Part shown: positions 1-7,598 of the stretch, one piece after another | Layout: every line of letters starts with the position of its first letter | Position numbering within the stretch: the stretch's first letter is position 1 | The notes under the pieces: model-generated | Seen by the model: only the letters and a program-made list of their open reading frames with translations | Database searches by the model: none | Told to the model about the DNA's origin: nothing | Assembly (NCBI GenBank): GCA_945903265.1 | Contig: CAMDNQ010000020.1 | Location: 1 to 59,927, forward strand | Reading direction: 5' to 3' | DNA length: 59,927 nucleotides | Source: Candidatus Sulfopaludibacter sp. SbA3 | GTDB taxonomy: Bacteria; Acidobacteriota; Vicinamibacteria; Vicinamibacterales; UBA2999 | Translations under genes and position numbers: made by a program

Positions 1-146
1 CAAGATGGAGTTGTTTGATTACATCGAAGTGTTCTATAACCAACGGCGCCGGCACTCGACGCTCGGCCAGATCAGCCCGGCCGCGTTCGAACGACGGGCC
101 ACTCAAGCGGCGTAGCTAAACCGTCCACCAAATCGGATCAAGCTCA
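1..146 (+). mobile_element. Right end of an IS3-family insertion sequence
   Basis: The window opens inside a transposase reading frame that ends at 115. About 30 bases later the sequence reads as a probable terminal inverted repeat at 121-146; read outward-in on the minus strand it starts TGAGCTTGATCCGATTTGG. IS3-family ends typically carry TG/CA termini close behind the orfB stop, which fits. The left end is outside the window, so neither the full element nor a target duplication can be checked. The terminal TGA doubles as the stop codon of the neighbouring restriction endonuclease gene. Confidence 0.6.
2..115 (+). CDS. IS3-family transposase (OrfB), C-terminal end only
   Basis: Thirty-seven residues and a TAG stop are present. 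They include YIEVFYNQRRRHSTLGQISP and a following AFERR, the standard C-terminus of the IS3 OrfB DDE integrase-type transposase (FYN..R.HS.LG..SP..FE). The catalytic DDE residues lie upstream of the window. The fragment shows that a mobile element sits directly against the restriction-modification genes. Activity of the element cannot be judged from this piece. Confidence 0.8.
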   Translation, partial: KMELFDYIEVFYNQRRRHSTLGQISPAAFERRATQAA

Positions 147-929
147 CTCGCCGCCGTTTTCTTCGAACGCGCGTGTCAGCTCGCTAAGTTTCGTGTTTGT
201 CGTTGGATCAAGAACGACGAGCACAGGAACGAAACCACTCTGTCGGCAGTCAACCGGGAAATCGAGTTCCTCCCCCCAACGACCCTGGCCTGATGCCGCA
301 ATCGTGACTCGGAGTTTGAACTCGTAAGCGCGGTTGCCGCGAATGCAGTCAACTTGCCGGCCCTTGCCCGCGTCACGTGTTCGCTTGACCGGGCTCTTCC
401 TCGATGGCGCGGGGACGCCTCCGATCGCAGCTGCGATAATTGGCTCGAACAGATAGCCGGTCTCTTGACCGGCCCTGTTGTCGATGTCGAACAGCCACTT
501 GCGCCAGAGAAGGAAGCCGGTTAACGCCGAGGCGCTCATCGTTCCGAATTGCAGGAGGCCCCTCGGGCCGACTTGGTCGATCGTCGGCAGCGGTTGTACC
601 TCAAGGATGCGCTCGTACTTCAAACGCGCCTTGTGTAGTGCTGCGAGGCATCCGAAGTATGTATCCGCGTTTGGATCGAGGACGAGCAGTCGTTCGAAGA
701 GCGGCACCACGTCAGGACCTGCCAGCGCCAACGAGGCGAGAGGATACGTGCCGAAGAAGGCGGGGATCTCGGCGGGGAGTTCCGGGAACTGTTTGAGGAG
801 GTCTAGATCGCGCGCAATGACGGCAATCAGGAACCTGCACGCATCTTCCGTCAGCGCGACTGCCTGGCCTCCACCACCGAGAGCTCTCGCTCGCTCGAGG
901 ATTGCGCGCTGAGCCTGTGTCAACGCCAA
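144..929 (-). CDS. Type II restriction endonuclease, probably C-terminally truncated by an IS
   Basis: This 261-residue protein is encoded directly after a C5-methyltransferase with a 10-bp overlap, the usual arrangement of a type II R-M pair. A PD-(D/E)XK-like centre is visible: D194 in RQVDC, then E203-F204-K205 in YEFK, with E156/E162 in a preceding helix. The C-terminal third (GRWGEELDFPVDC and a following VPVLVVLD strand) resembles my recollection of the ApaLI-like endonuclease family, but I cannot verify that and specificity should be treated as unknown. The reading frame ends on a TGA that coincides with the terminus of the adjacent IS3 element, right after FEENGGE, so the natural C-terminus is probably missing. 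It may be inactive. Confidence 0.65.
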   Translation of the reverse strand: MALTQAQRAILERARALGGGGQAVALTEDACRFLIAVIARDLDLLKQFPELPAEIPAFFGTYPLASLALAGPDVVPLFERLLVLDPNADTYFGCLAALHKARLKYERILEVQPLPTIDQVGPRGLLQFGTMSASALTGFLLWRKWLFDIDNRAGQETGYLFEPIIAAAIGGVPAPSRKSPVKRTRDAGKGRQVDCIRGNRAYEFKLRVTIAASGQGRWGEELDFPVDCRQSGFVPVLVVLDPTTNTKLSELTRAFEENGGE

Positions 930-2152
930 AACGTCATCTGCTCCTCGTTGGCAGATGCCACCAAACCGAAGCGGCGTTGCACTCGCTCGGTGATGCTCTC
1001 GAGCACTGGACTCATTCCGATCGACATAGTAGGAACAAAACTCAAGAGGCGCCCCCCGCAGGTACTTGGGCGTGCTTGCTCCAGTTGTTGCTTCAATGTT
1101 TCCGCGATAACACGGGCGAGGCGCGGCGGAACCGCGTTCCCGATCAACTGCTGTCGTTCTGAAGGCGTTCCAGCGAATCTAAATTCGTCGTCGAACGTCT
1201 GGATCCGAGCGCATTCGCGAAGAGTCAAAAACCGATCTGCTGTCGGATGAAGAAACTCGTTTCGTGCTGCACCCGTAATGGCCTTAGACGGTTCGTGTGG
1301 GCGGAGGCGACGAAGGCCGGCTGGCGCACCTCCCCGCCGATCGGATGGGGTCCCGTCCATGACGCGACGGAACGCGCGACGCCGAAAGCTCTCGTGTTGC
1401 AAATTGGGAGGTAAATCCCGCATCGTCTGACCGGGAGTTAACTGAAGCGCTCGCTCCAAATCGATCCCCCCCAATCGCGCAGCGTAGTGATCCTCTGGCA
1501 TACCTGGCGGCTCGCTAGTAGGTTCCGGCATTCCGCTCAGCGCGTCTGCAAGAGTTGGCGTGTACGGCAAGTGGCGAGCTGCGAGGTGCGCTCCTGGGGC
1601 TCCAAATGCTGAGTGCGTGGGTTCTGGGAGTGCTGGTGACCATCCCAAGCCGCCTATAGCGAGCACACGTTTTCGATGCTGTGGCACGCCATAGTTGGCG
1701 GCGTTTACTTTTCGAACGTGGACGCAGTACCCAGAATCGATCAACGGCTCGAGTAGCTCGAAGACGTGGAACCCATCTTCCGCGGTCAGGAATCCTTCGA
1801 CATTCTCGAACACGAATGCCGCAGGACGGATTCGAGCGATGGTCTCCGCGAACCAGCCGACCAGGGTATTTCGATGGTCGCCAACTGCCCGTGTACCTGC
1901 CGAGGAGAAGCCTTGGCAGGGAGGGCCCCCGACCACGACAGCAACGTGCGGAAAATCAGACAGACCGGTCACGTCAACGCTTTCGACCGGGCTGTCGAAG
2001 TTCAACCGGTGCGTTTCAACCGCGGCTTCGTTGTGATCGAGAGCAAGAGTGCAGCGAAAACCCGCGTCAACGAACCCACGTGAAAGTCCGCCAGCACCGC
2101 AGAACAGATCAAGAAAATCGAAGTCGGACACTCGAGAAGTCTCCGCGGCCAC
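920..2152 (-). CDS. DNA (cytosine-5-)-methyltransferase of a type II R-M system
   Basis: At 410 residues this has the ordered motifs of m5C methyltransferases. Motif I is DLFCGAGGLSRGF (about 15-27), for AdoMet binding. Motif IV is GGPPCQGFSSAG with catalytic Cys79. Motif VI is ENVEGF (116-121), motif VIII is NYGVPQHRKRV (about 153-163), motif IX is RECARIQTF and motif X is IGNAVPPRLA near 355. The variable stretch at about 170-320 should hold the target-recognition domain. It would methylate host DNA to protect it from the downstream endonuclease. The start is GTG. A 21-bp palindrome lies about 80 bp upstream and may be its operator. Codon use looks less GC-biased than in neighbouring genes, consistent with horizontal gain. 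Confidence 0.92.
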   Translation of the reverse strand: MAAETSRVSDFDFLDLFCGAGGLSRGFVDAGFRCTLALDHNEAAVETHRLNFDSPVESVDVTGLSDFPHVAVVVGGPPCQGFSSAGTRAVGDHRNTLVGWFAETIARIRPAAFVFENVEGFLTAEDGFHVFELLEPLIDSGYCVHVRKVNAANYGVPQHRKRVLAIGGLGWSPALPEPTHSAFGAPGAHLAARHLPYTPTLADALSGMPEPTSEPPGMPEDHYAARLGGIDLERALQLTPGQTMRDLPPNLQHESFRRRAFRRVMDGTPSDRRGGAPAGLRRLRPHEPSKAITGAARNEFLHPTADRFLTLRECARIQTFDDEFRFAGTPSERQQLIGNAVPPRLARVIAETLKQQLEQARPSTCGGRLLSFVPTMSIGMSPVLESITERVQRRFGLVASANEEQMTFWR

Positions 2153-2228
2153 CCGATTTCCGAAGGACGTGGGGAGGCCCTCTGGATTGGGGGCCGTGTA
2201 ACGACCGCCTCTATAACATGTGCGTTTT

Positions 2229-2249
2229 GTTGTAGATCCGTTCTACAAC
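2229..2249. promoter_or_regulatory. Perfect inverted repeat upstream of the methyltransferase (candidate operator)
   Basis: Arms GTTGTAGA and TCTACAAC (8 bp, perfect) flank a 5-bp spacer TCCGT. On the minus strand a TATAGA -10-like box lies at 2210-2215, so the palindrome covers the likely -35 region of the methyltransferase promoter. R-M systems are often controlled at such sites by the methyltransferase or a C protein. No C-protein gene is visible here. The rest of 2153-2451 holds no recognisable gene. Confidence 0.45.
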
Positions 2250-2439
2250 TGACCGCTGACAGGTCTGGTCACGATTCTCATCGGGCCATGGAGGGACAAT
2301 CCGTTGGACGAAACCTGAGGAGTCTCGCCCAGAGCCCTCCGGCCAAAAACGACTGACAGCTCGTAACCGCTTGACCTACATCACCCGCAATGCCTGCGAT
2401 CAAAATCATCTCGATGGATGGGGTTGCAGCGGCGGAAAG

Positions 2440-2445
2440 TACAAT
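2440..2445 (+). promoter_or_regulatory. -10-like box TACAAT, 6 nt before the start codon
   Basis: TACAAT is followed by GTCGCC and then ATG at 2452, with no Shine-Dalgarno sequence in between. It matches the TANNNT-plus-6 spacing seen before many genes in this window and predicts a leaderless transcript. No convincing -35 box is visible. Confidence 0.5.
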
Positions 2446-2451
2446 GTCGCC

Positions 2452-3669
2452 ATGGCGGCGAGCGACACCATCGAGGCCGAAGGACACCTGATCGACTCGG
2501 GTCTCCTCTCGGCGATCTTCGACAAAATCATCGAGTTCAAGGCGGCGTACGAAATCGTCGATTTCGACATCGGCAAGACCAATGACGATGCGTCGCGGAT
2601 CAAGATGCGCATCACGGCGGCCGACACCGCGCTGCTCGACGAGCTGCTCCAGCAGTTGACGGGGTTTGGCTGCCACCCGGTCAAGGAGCGCAACGCCATC
2701 CTGAAGCCGGCCGAGAAGGACCGCTGCGTCCCCGACGACTTCTATTCCACGACCAACAACCGCACCCATATCCGCGTCGGCGGCAAATGGGCGGAAGTCG
2801 AACAGCAGCGCATGGATGCCGTCATCGTGGTGAGCGAGGGGCGCGCCGCGTGCCGCAAACTGCGCGACGTACGCGCCGGCGAGCCGGTCGTCTGCGGCCA
2901 CGAAGGCATCCGCGTCACGCCGGAGTTCAAGGAACGCGACCGTCTCGGCTTTGCGTTCATGAGCAACGACGTTTCGTCCGAGCGCCGCGTCGAGGGTGTC
3001 GTCTCCAAGATCGCCGACATGATGCGGCAGGTGAAAAAGAGCGGCGGCCGCATCGCCGTCGTCGGCGGTCCCGTCGTCGTCCATACGGGCGGCGTCGAGC
3101 ATTTTTCCGAACTGATCCGGCTCGGCTACGTCGACGTGCTGCTGGCGGGCAACGCGCTGGCGGTGCACGACATCGAGTACGCCCTGTCCGGCACGTCGCT
3201 CGGCATCGACCTCATGGCCGGCGCGGCGGTCGAGCAGGGCCACCGCAATCACATGGCGGCCATCAACACCGTGAACCGGGCCGGCGGCATCCGCGAGGCC
3301 GTTCAGACAGGCGTCCTGAAAAAGGGCGTGATGTACGAGTGCGTCAAGAACGGGGTCGACTACGTGCTGGCCGGCAGCGTCCGCGACGACGGCCCCCTGC
3401 CCGATACGCTGATGGACCTCGAAGAGGCACAGAACCGGTATTCGGCGGCGCTCGGCAACAACGTCCAGCTCGTGCTGATGCTCGCGTCGATGCTGCACAG
3501 CATCGGCGTCGGCAACATGCTGCCGTCGTGGGTCCGTGTGGTGTGCGTCGACATCAACCCGGCGGTCGTCACGAAGCTATCGGATCGAGGGTCGTCCCAG
3601 ACGGTCGGCGTCGTCACGGACGTGGGGCTGTTTCTCCACCGGCTCGCCGAACGCCTCCGCACAGGCTGA
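2452..3669 (+). CDS. TIGR00300 family / ornithine cyclodeaminase-type protein
   Basis: A protein of about 405 residues of the LOR/SDH-related TIGR00300 family. Members include archaeal ornithine cyclodeaminase and the C-terminal half of cyanobacterial AgrE/ArgZ, which convert ornithine to proline with NAD. Recognisable segments are EAEGHLIDSGLL at the N-terminus, the middle HIRVGGKW region and a Rossmann-like GGRIAVVGGPVVVHTGG, followed by VLLAGNALAVHDIE and VDYVLAGSVRDDGPLP. A longer frame begins with TTG at 2371, but family homology starts near the ATG at 2452, which also has TACAAT 6 nt upstream. The stop codon lies inside a REP-like hairpin, so the last residues come from that repeat. The exact substrate here is inferred from the family. 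Confidence 0.8.
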   Translation: MAASDTIEAEGHLIDSGLLSAIFDKIIEFKAAYEIVDFDIGKTNDDASRIKMRITAADTALLDELLQQLTGFGCHPVKERNAILKPAEKDRCVPDDFYSTTNNRTHIRVGGKWAEVEQQRMDAVIVVSEGRAACRKLRDVRAGEPVVCGHEGIRVTPEFKERDRLGFAFMSNDVSSERRVEGVVSKIADMMRQVKKSGGRIAVVGGPVVVHTGGVEHFSELIRLGYVDVLLAGNALAVHDIEYALSGTSLGIDLMAGAAVEQGHRNHMAAINTVNRAGGIREAVQTGVLKKGVMYECVKNGVDYVLAGSVRDDGPLPDTLMDLEEAQNRYSAALGNNVQLVLMLASMLHSIGVGNMLPSWVRVVCVDINPAVVTKLSDRGSSQTVGVVTDVGLFLHRLAERLRTG

Positions 3670-3718
3670 AGCCTGCGCTCTACACCGTTCGCGTAGCGCG
3701 GGGGCTTCAGCCCCCGCG
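3662..3718. repeat. REP/BIME-like pair A (two head-to-head GTAG hairpins)
   Basis: The first hairpin is CAGGCTGAAGCCTG (3662-3675, perfect), ending in CTAC at 3680-3683, i.e. GTAG on the other strand. The second begins with GTAG (3693-3696) followed by a perfect 22-nt palindrome at 3697-3718 with 10-bp arms around TC. GTAG followed by a hairpin is the hallmark of REP elements mobilised by RAYT (TnpA_REP) transposases. The first hairpin contains the TGA stop of the upstream gene; the second ends just before the htpX -10 box. Confidence 0.75.
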
Positions 3719-3735
3719 TGATAATCTGATCGTCT

Positions 3736-4617
3736 ATGGGCAAGCGAATTTTTCTCTTCCTCCTCACCAACATCGCGATCGTCCTGACGCTGTCGGTCGT
3801 CATGAGCCTGCTCGGGGTGGGCAACTACGTCACGGCGTACGGGCTGGACCTCGAATCGCTGGCGATCTTCTCGCTCGTCTGGGGCATGGGCGGGGCGTTT
3901 CTCTCGCTCCAGATGTCCCGCTGGATCGCCAAGCGCGCGACCGGCGTGAAGCTGGTGGACGGGCGCAGCGGCAATCCGGATGCGGACTGGGTGTACGCCA
4001 CCGTGGCGAAGCTCACGCAGCAGGCGAGCCTGCCGATGCCGGAAGTCGGCATCTACGAGTCGCCTGAAGTGAACGCGTTCGCGACCGGTCCAAGCAAGAG
4101 CCGCAGCCTCGTGGCGGTTTCGAGCGGTCTGCTGCGCGCGATGCGGAAGGAAGAAGTCGAAGGTGTCCTGGCGCACGAGGTCTCGCACATTGCCAACGGC
4201 GACATGGTGACGATGACCCTGCTCCAGGGGGTGATGAACGCGTTCGTGATGTTCTTCGCGCGCATCATTGCCTTCGCGCTGGCCTCACGCGGCGGATCGC
4301 GCGACGATCGCGGCGGCGGGGTCAACTACATGGTCGTCTTCATGCTGGAGATCGTGCTGGGAATACTCGGATCGACGGTCACGGCCTGGTTCTCACGGCA
4401 GCGTGAGTTCCGCGCGGACCGCGGCGCGGCGACACTCGCCGGGAAGGACCGCATGATCGCGGCGCTTCAACGGCTCGCCGGCAACCGCGAGCTGGTCGAC
4501 ACCAGCCAGCCGGCGCTGGCGACGTTGAAGATCAACGGGACGCGCGGCTGGATGGTTTTCTTCTCGACGCACCCGCCGCTCGAGGCGCGCATCGCCGCGC
4601 TACAGCGTCTTCAGTAA
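3736..4617 (+). CDS. htpX: Protease HtpX, membrane zinc metalloprotease
   Basis: At 293 residues this has the HtpX/M48B layout. Two N-terminal membrane segments (about 5-27 and 40-60) precede a cytosolic catalytic domain with the zinc motif HEVSH (147-151). A hydrophobic pair of helices follows, then REFRADRGAATLAG, which supplies the third zinc ligand (Glu). The C-terminal HPPLEARIAAL is also typical. HtpX degrades misfolded membrane proteins together with FtsH. Upstream is a GATAAT box (3720-3725) ten bases before the ATG and no clear ribosome-binding site. The 3' end overlaps the convergent lipoprotein gene by 18 bp. Confidence 0.93.
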   Translation: MGKRIFLFLLTNIAIVLTLSVVMSLLGVGNYVTAYGLDLESLAIFSLVWGMGGAFLSLQMSRWIAKRATGVKLVDGRSGNPDADWVYATVAKLTQQASLPMPEVGIYESPEVNAFATGPSKSRSLVAVSSGLLRAMRKEEVEGVLAHEVSHIANGDMVTMTLLQGVMNAFVMFFARIIAFALASRGGSRDDRGGGVNYMVVFMLEIVLGILGSTVTAWFSRQREFRADRGAATLAGKDRMIAALQRLAGNRELVDTSQPALATLKINGTRGWMVFFSTHPPLEARIAALQRLQ

Positions 4618-4992
4618 GAAGTCGCGTCCCGCGTCGAGATCGCCCGGGTCTACCTCCGTCGGAGCGGGCGCGGTGGCGACGGTTTCGCCGGATCGCAGCT
4701 CCATCTCGAGCCGGTACGTGCCCGGGGGCACCCGCATCGTGTACCCGCCTGTGGACGTCGTCGAAGCCTCGACCTTGGCGCCTGTCTGGGTGTTGATGGC
4801 TGTCACCTTGCGCGCGCTCACAGGTACGGCCCCGCCGCTGGCGCTCACGGTCCCCGAGATGGTGCCATCGACTGCGGGCCTCGCGCCGGGATCCAGAACC
4901 GGACGGTTCGGATGACACGCCAGGCTCAACAGCACGGCGGCGGTTGCGAGCGAAACGGGCATAGTGCTTCCTCGTGCGGTGGTTCGTAGCAT
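4600..4992 (-). CDS. Lipoprotein with a carboxypeptidase-regulatory-like domain
   Basis: A 130-residue protein. The N-terminus carries a hydrophobic signal ending in a lipobox, LLSLAC, so it should be lipid-anchored at Cys26. The remainder (about 42-130) is a single Ig-like/transthyretin-like fold (GTISGTVSASGGAVPVSARK, then GGYTMRVPPGTYRLEMELRS). This matches CarboxypepD_reg domains, which are usually cell-surface adhesive or structural modules. The upstream ATG at 4992 is preferred over the ATG at 4962 because it has AGGAG six bases before it. Function beyond an envelope location cannot be assigned. Confidence 0.7.
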   Translation of the reverse strand: MLRTTARGSTMPVSLATAAVLLSLACHPNRPVLDPGARPAVDGTISGTVSASGGAVPVSARKVTAINTQTGAKVEASTTSTGGYTMRVPPGTYRLEMELRSGETVATAPAPTEVDPGDLDAGRDFLLKTL

Positions 4993-5035
4993 CCTTCACT
5001 CCTGAGCGGCATAAGGTGCAACCCGAAGACCACGT

Positions 5036-5902
5036 ATGACCTACACGACACTCATCTCTACAGAGGAACTCGCCGCGCGCCTCGACGGCACATGGACGAT
5101 TGTCGATTGCCGGTTCGACCTGCAGAACGATGCGTGGGGGCCGGACGAGTACCGCCGCAGCCACATCCCTGGCGCCGGGTACGCAAGCCTCTCCCGCGCG
5201 CTCGCCGCACCGGCCGGTGGCAGTGGAGGCCGTCATCCGCTGCCAGACCGACGGGTGCTCGAAGCCACATTCAGCCGGCTCGGGATTTCCGCAGGAAGAC
5301 AGGTCGTGGCGTACGACCAGGAGACAGGGATGTTTGCAAGCCGGCTCTGGTGGCTGCTCCGCTACATGGGCCACGATGCGGTCGCCGTCCTCGACGGCGG
5401 ATGGACGAAGTGGATCCGCGAAGGACGGCCCACGCGGGCGGGCGAGGAAACCATCGTCAAGGGAGCGTTCACAGGGCAGCCGCGTGAAGAGATGCGCGTC
5501 AGCGTCGCGGATGTCGCGGCGAAAGTGGCCACGGGATCCGCGCTGCTCGTCGACGCACGGTCGCCCGAGCGTTTCGAGGGACGCTCCGAACCGATCGATC
5601 GCGTGCCCGGCCACATCCCGGGCGCCGTCAATCTCTACTACAAGGAGAACATGACGGACGGAGGCGAGATGCTGCCAGCCGTCACGCTGCGCGAGCGGTT
5701 CTCCAGCGTCCTTGGCGGTCGCCCGCCGGATCAGACCGTCATGTATTGCGGGTCAGGCGTCAGCGCGTGCCAGAACCTGCTGGCACTCGAGCATGCCGGC
5801 ATCACGGGCGTCAGGTTGTACGTCGGTTCGTGGTCGGAATGGTCGAGCGATCCGACGCGGCCGGTTCAGACCGGACCGACGGTCGCGCGGAAGCCTTCCT
5901 GA
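5036..5902 (+). CDS. sseA: Sulfurtransferase (tandem rhodanese; thiosulfate/3-mercaptopyruvate type)
   Basis: At 288 residues it contains two rhodanese domains (about 5-125 and 150-280). The N-terminal inactive domain shows IVDCRFDL and HIPGAGYASL. The C-terminal domain has LLVDARSPERFEG, HIPGAVNL and the active-site loop MYCGSGVSACQN. The loop CGSGVSA is closer to the mercaptopyruvate type (CGSGVTA) than to the bovine-rhodanese type (CRKGVTA). It transfers sulfane sulfur to thiophilic acceptors such as cyanide. Its 3' end overlaps the convergent gene at 5866 by 37 bp. Choice between the two donor substrates is inference. Confidence 0.9.
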   Translation: MTYTTLISTEELAARLDGTWTIVDCRFDLQNDAWGPDEYRRSHIPGAGYASLSRALAAPAGGSGGRHPLPDRRVLEATFSRLGISAGRQVVAYDQETGMFASRLWWLLRYMGHDAVAVLDGGWTKWIREGRPTRAGEETIVKGAFTGQPREEMRVSVADVAAKVATGSALLVDARSPERFEGRSEPIDRVPGHIPGAVNLYYKENMTDGGEMLPAVTLRERFSSVLGGRPPDQTVMYCGSGVSACQNLLALEHAGITGVRLYVGSWSEWSSDPTRPVQTGPTVARKPS

Positions 5903-6291
5903 TTGGGCGCCGCGTACTGGCGATGGTGCCGGATGCGCGAATACGGCACCTTCACGAGCACGCTGGCGCGCTCGCCCGGCTCCGGCTCGACCTGGATCGC
6001 CACATCGGAGATCGCGGTCTCCATCAGGCGAGCCGTGTCGGCATCCGTGAATGCGACGACGAAGGTGTCGCCATTCGCCAGCTTGTGAATCTCGTAGCTC
6101 CGGTAGCGACGCGCCGCAAATAGCGGCGCATTCAGAAGGCCCGGCGAATACGTGAAGCCGTAGACGCCGCCCGGAAGCTGGTTGACGGGGGTGCCCTCTT
6201 CCTGTTCCGTGACAATCCTGACCTGATGGATCGCGCGAAGCGGCTCCTGATCGACGGTATCCGCTGTGTTTGTATAGACGACTCTGGACAT
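5866..6291 (-). CDS. Conserved hypothetical protein downstream of msrA
   Basis: A 141-residue soluble protein that I do not recognise. It has no signal peptide or membrane segment. Notable stretches are LPGGVYGFTYSPGLLNAPLF and RASVLVKVPYSRIRHHRQY. Predicted character is mixed alpha/beta. It starts only 4 bases after the msrA stop on the same strand, so the two are probably co-transcribed. Its role may be linked to oxidative repair, but only context suggests this. The 3' end overlaps the rhodanese gene. Confidence 0.6.
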   Translation of the reverse strand: MSRVVYTNTADTVDQEPLRAIHQVRIVTEQEEGTPVNQLPGGVYGFTYSPGLLNAPLFAARRYRSYEIHKLANGDTFVVAFTDADTARLMETAISDVAIQVEPEPGERASVLVKVPYSRIRHHRQYAAPNQEGFRATVGPV

Positions 6292-6295
6292 AAAT

Positions 6296-6874
6296 CTACG
6301 CTGTCACTCCAACCGGGCAGGCGACGCCTGTGCCGCCATGCCCGCAGTAGCCGCCGGGGTTTTTCGCCAGATACTGCTGGTGATACTCCTCGGCATAGTA
6401 AAACGGCGGCGCCTCGGCGATCTCCGTGGTGATGCGCCCGTAGCCCGCCTCTTTCAATCGATCCTGATACGCGCCGCGCGACGCTTCGGCGGCGCGGTGT
6501 TGCGCGGGAGAGAATGTGTAAATCGCCGACCGGTATTGCGTGCCCACGTCGTTGCCCTGCCGCATCCCCTGTGTCGGATCGTGATTCTCCCAGAAGACCT
6601 TGAGCATCGCATCGTACGTCGTCTGTCCCGGATCGAACACGACGAGCACCACTTCCGTATGCCCGGTCGTGCCGGAGCAGACATCCCGGTAGGTGGGATT
6701 CGCCGTGTGGCCGCCTGCATAGCCGACGGCGGTGGTGTACACCCCGGGTTGCTGCCAGAACGCCTTCTCGGCCCCCCAGAAACACCCCAACCCGAAGACC
6801 GCCTGCTCGAGGCCGTCCGGAAACGGGGGCGTGAATCGATGGCCGTTGACAGAATGCGTATCCACGAGAGTCAT
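6296..6874 (-). CDS. msrA: Peptide-methionine (S)-S-oxide reductase
   Basis: About 192 residues; the family is typically 160-210. The signature [12 protein letters not shown] gives the catalytic Cys near residue 31. It is followed by [21 protein letters not shown] and the C-terminal [17 protein letters not shown], with a likely resolving Cys. The enzyme reduces methionine-S-sulfoxide in proteins using thioredoxin. ATG at 6874 is chosen; an in-frame GTG lies three codons earlier at 6883. The pseudouridine synthase gene diverges from it. Confidence 0.93.
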   Translation of the reverse strand: MTLVDTHSVNGHRFTPPFPDGLEQAVFGLGCFWGAEKAFWQQPGVYTTAVGYAGGHTANPTYRDVCSGTTGHTEVVLVVFDPGQTTYDAMLKVFWENHDPTQGMRQGNDVGTQYRSAIYTFSPAQHRAAEASRGAYQDRLKEAGYGRITTEIAEAPPFYYAEEYHQQYLAKNPGGYCGHGGTGVACPVGVTA

Positions 6875-6947
6875 ACGGTACACGATGCCTGAAAACGGCG
6901 GGCCAATTCAATTGCCTCCACGGCGCCCGCGCCCCGAGGGGGAGGCG

Positions 6948-7598
6948 ATGGACCTTGCCGTCCTGTATGAAGACGACGCCGTTGTCGCGGTCGCCAAACC
7001 GCCAGGCATGGTGGTCCATCCCACGTACAAGAACTGGTCCGGGACCCTCCTGAACGGATTACTCGCCCGCTACCAGGAGCCGCGGATTGTCACGCGTCTG
7101 GACCGCGATACCTCGGGCCTCGTCCTTGTCGCCCTGGGCGCCGACATGCACGCCCGCATGCAGCGCGACTCGATTGCGGGGCGCATGAAGAAGGAATACC
7201 TCGCCGTCGTCTGCGGCACGCCGATCCCCGCCTCCGGCTCGATCGCCGCTCCGCTCGCGCGCAGCGCGGACGATCGGCGCCGCGTTGTCGTGGACCCGGC
7301 CGGTCAGGCGAGCCAGACGGAGTACGAAGTGATATCGATCGGAGAGGGCGTCGCGCTGGTCCGATGCCGTCTGATGACCGGCCGGACGCATCAGATCCGC
7401 GTCCACCTTGCGTCGATCGGCCATCCGGTCGTTGGGGACACGGTGTATGGGACGCCTCACGACGGCGTCCCCCGCCAGGCGCTTCATGCGTGGCGCGTCG
7501 CCTTTCCGCATCCGACAACGCGCGCGCTGCTGGAGGTCGAGGCTGGTCTTCCTCCCGATCTCCAGCAGCTGCTGCGTCGTCAGAACCTCACGTTGTAG
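6948..7598 (+). CDS. RluA-family pseudouridine synthase
   Basis: A 216-residue catalytic domain without an S4 domain. It has VVAVAKPPGMVVHP, the catalytic motif VTRLDRDTSGLVLVA (nucleophilic Asp in RLDRDTSG), MKKEYLAVVCG and CRLMTGRTHQIRVHLASIGH. It isomerises uridine to pseudouridine in rRNA or tRNA; which site cannot be told. The start at 6948 is supported by a GGGGGAGG Shine-Dalgarno at 6937-6945, although an in-frame ATG exists at 6885. It overlaps the convergent TonB receptor gene by 19 bp. Confidence 0.88.
   Translation: MDLAVLYEDDAVVAVAKPPGMVVHPTYKNWSGTLLNGLLARYQEPRIVTRLDRDTSGLVLVALGADMHARMQRDSIAGRMKKEYLAVVCGTPIPASGSIAAPLARSADDRRRVVVDPAGQASQTEYEVISIGEGVALVRCRLMTGRTHQIRVHLASIGHPVVGDTVYGTPHDGVPRQALHAWRVAFPHPTTRALLEVEAGLPPDLQQLLRRQNLTL

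Noticed and set aside
144-2249. A larger defence island around the R-M genes
   Set aside because: The next genes after 2.4 kb are ordinary metabolic and protease genes, and nothing before the IS end is visible, so no further defence genes can be supported.
2278-3498. A 406-residue minus-strand frame opposite the TIGR00300 gene
   Set aside because: It is rich in His, Asp, Arg and Val repeats typical of antisense frames in GC-rich DNA and matches no family, while the plus strand encodes a clear conserved protein.
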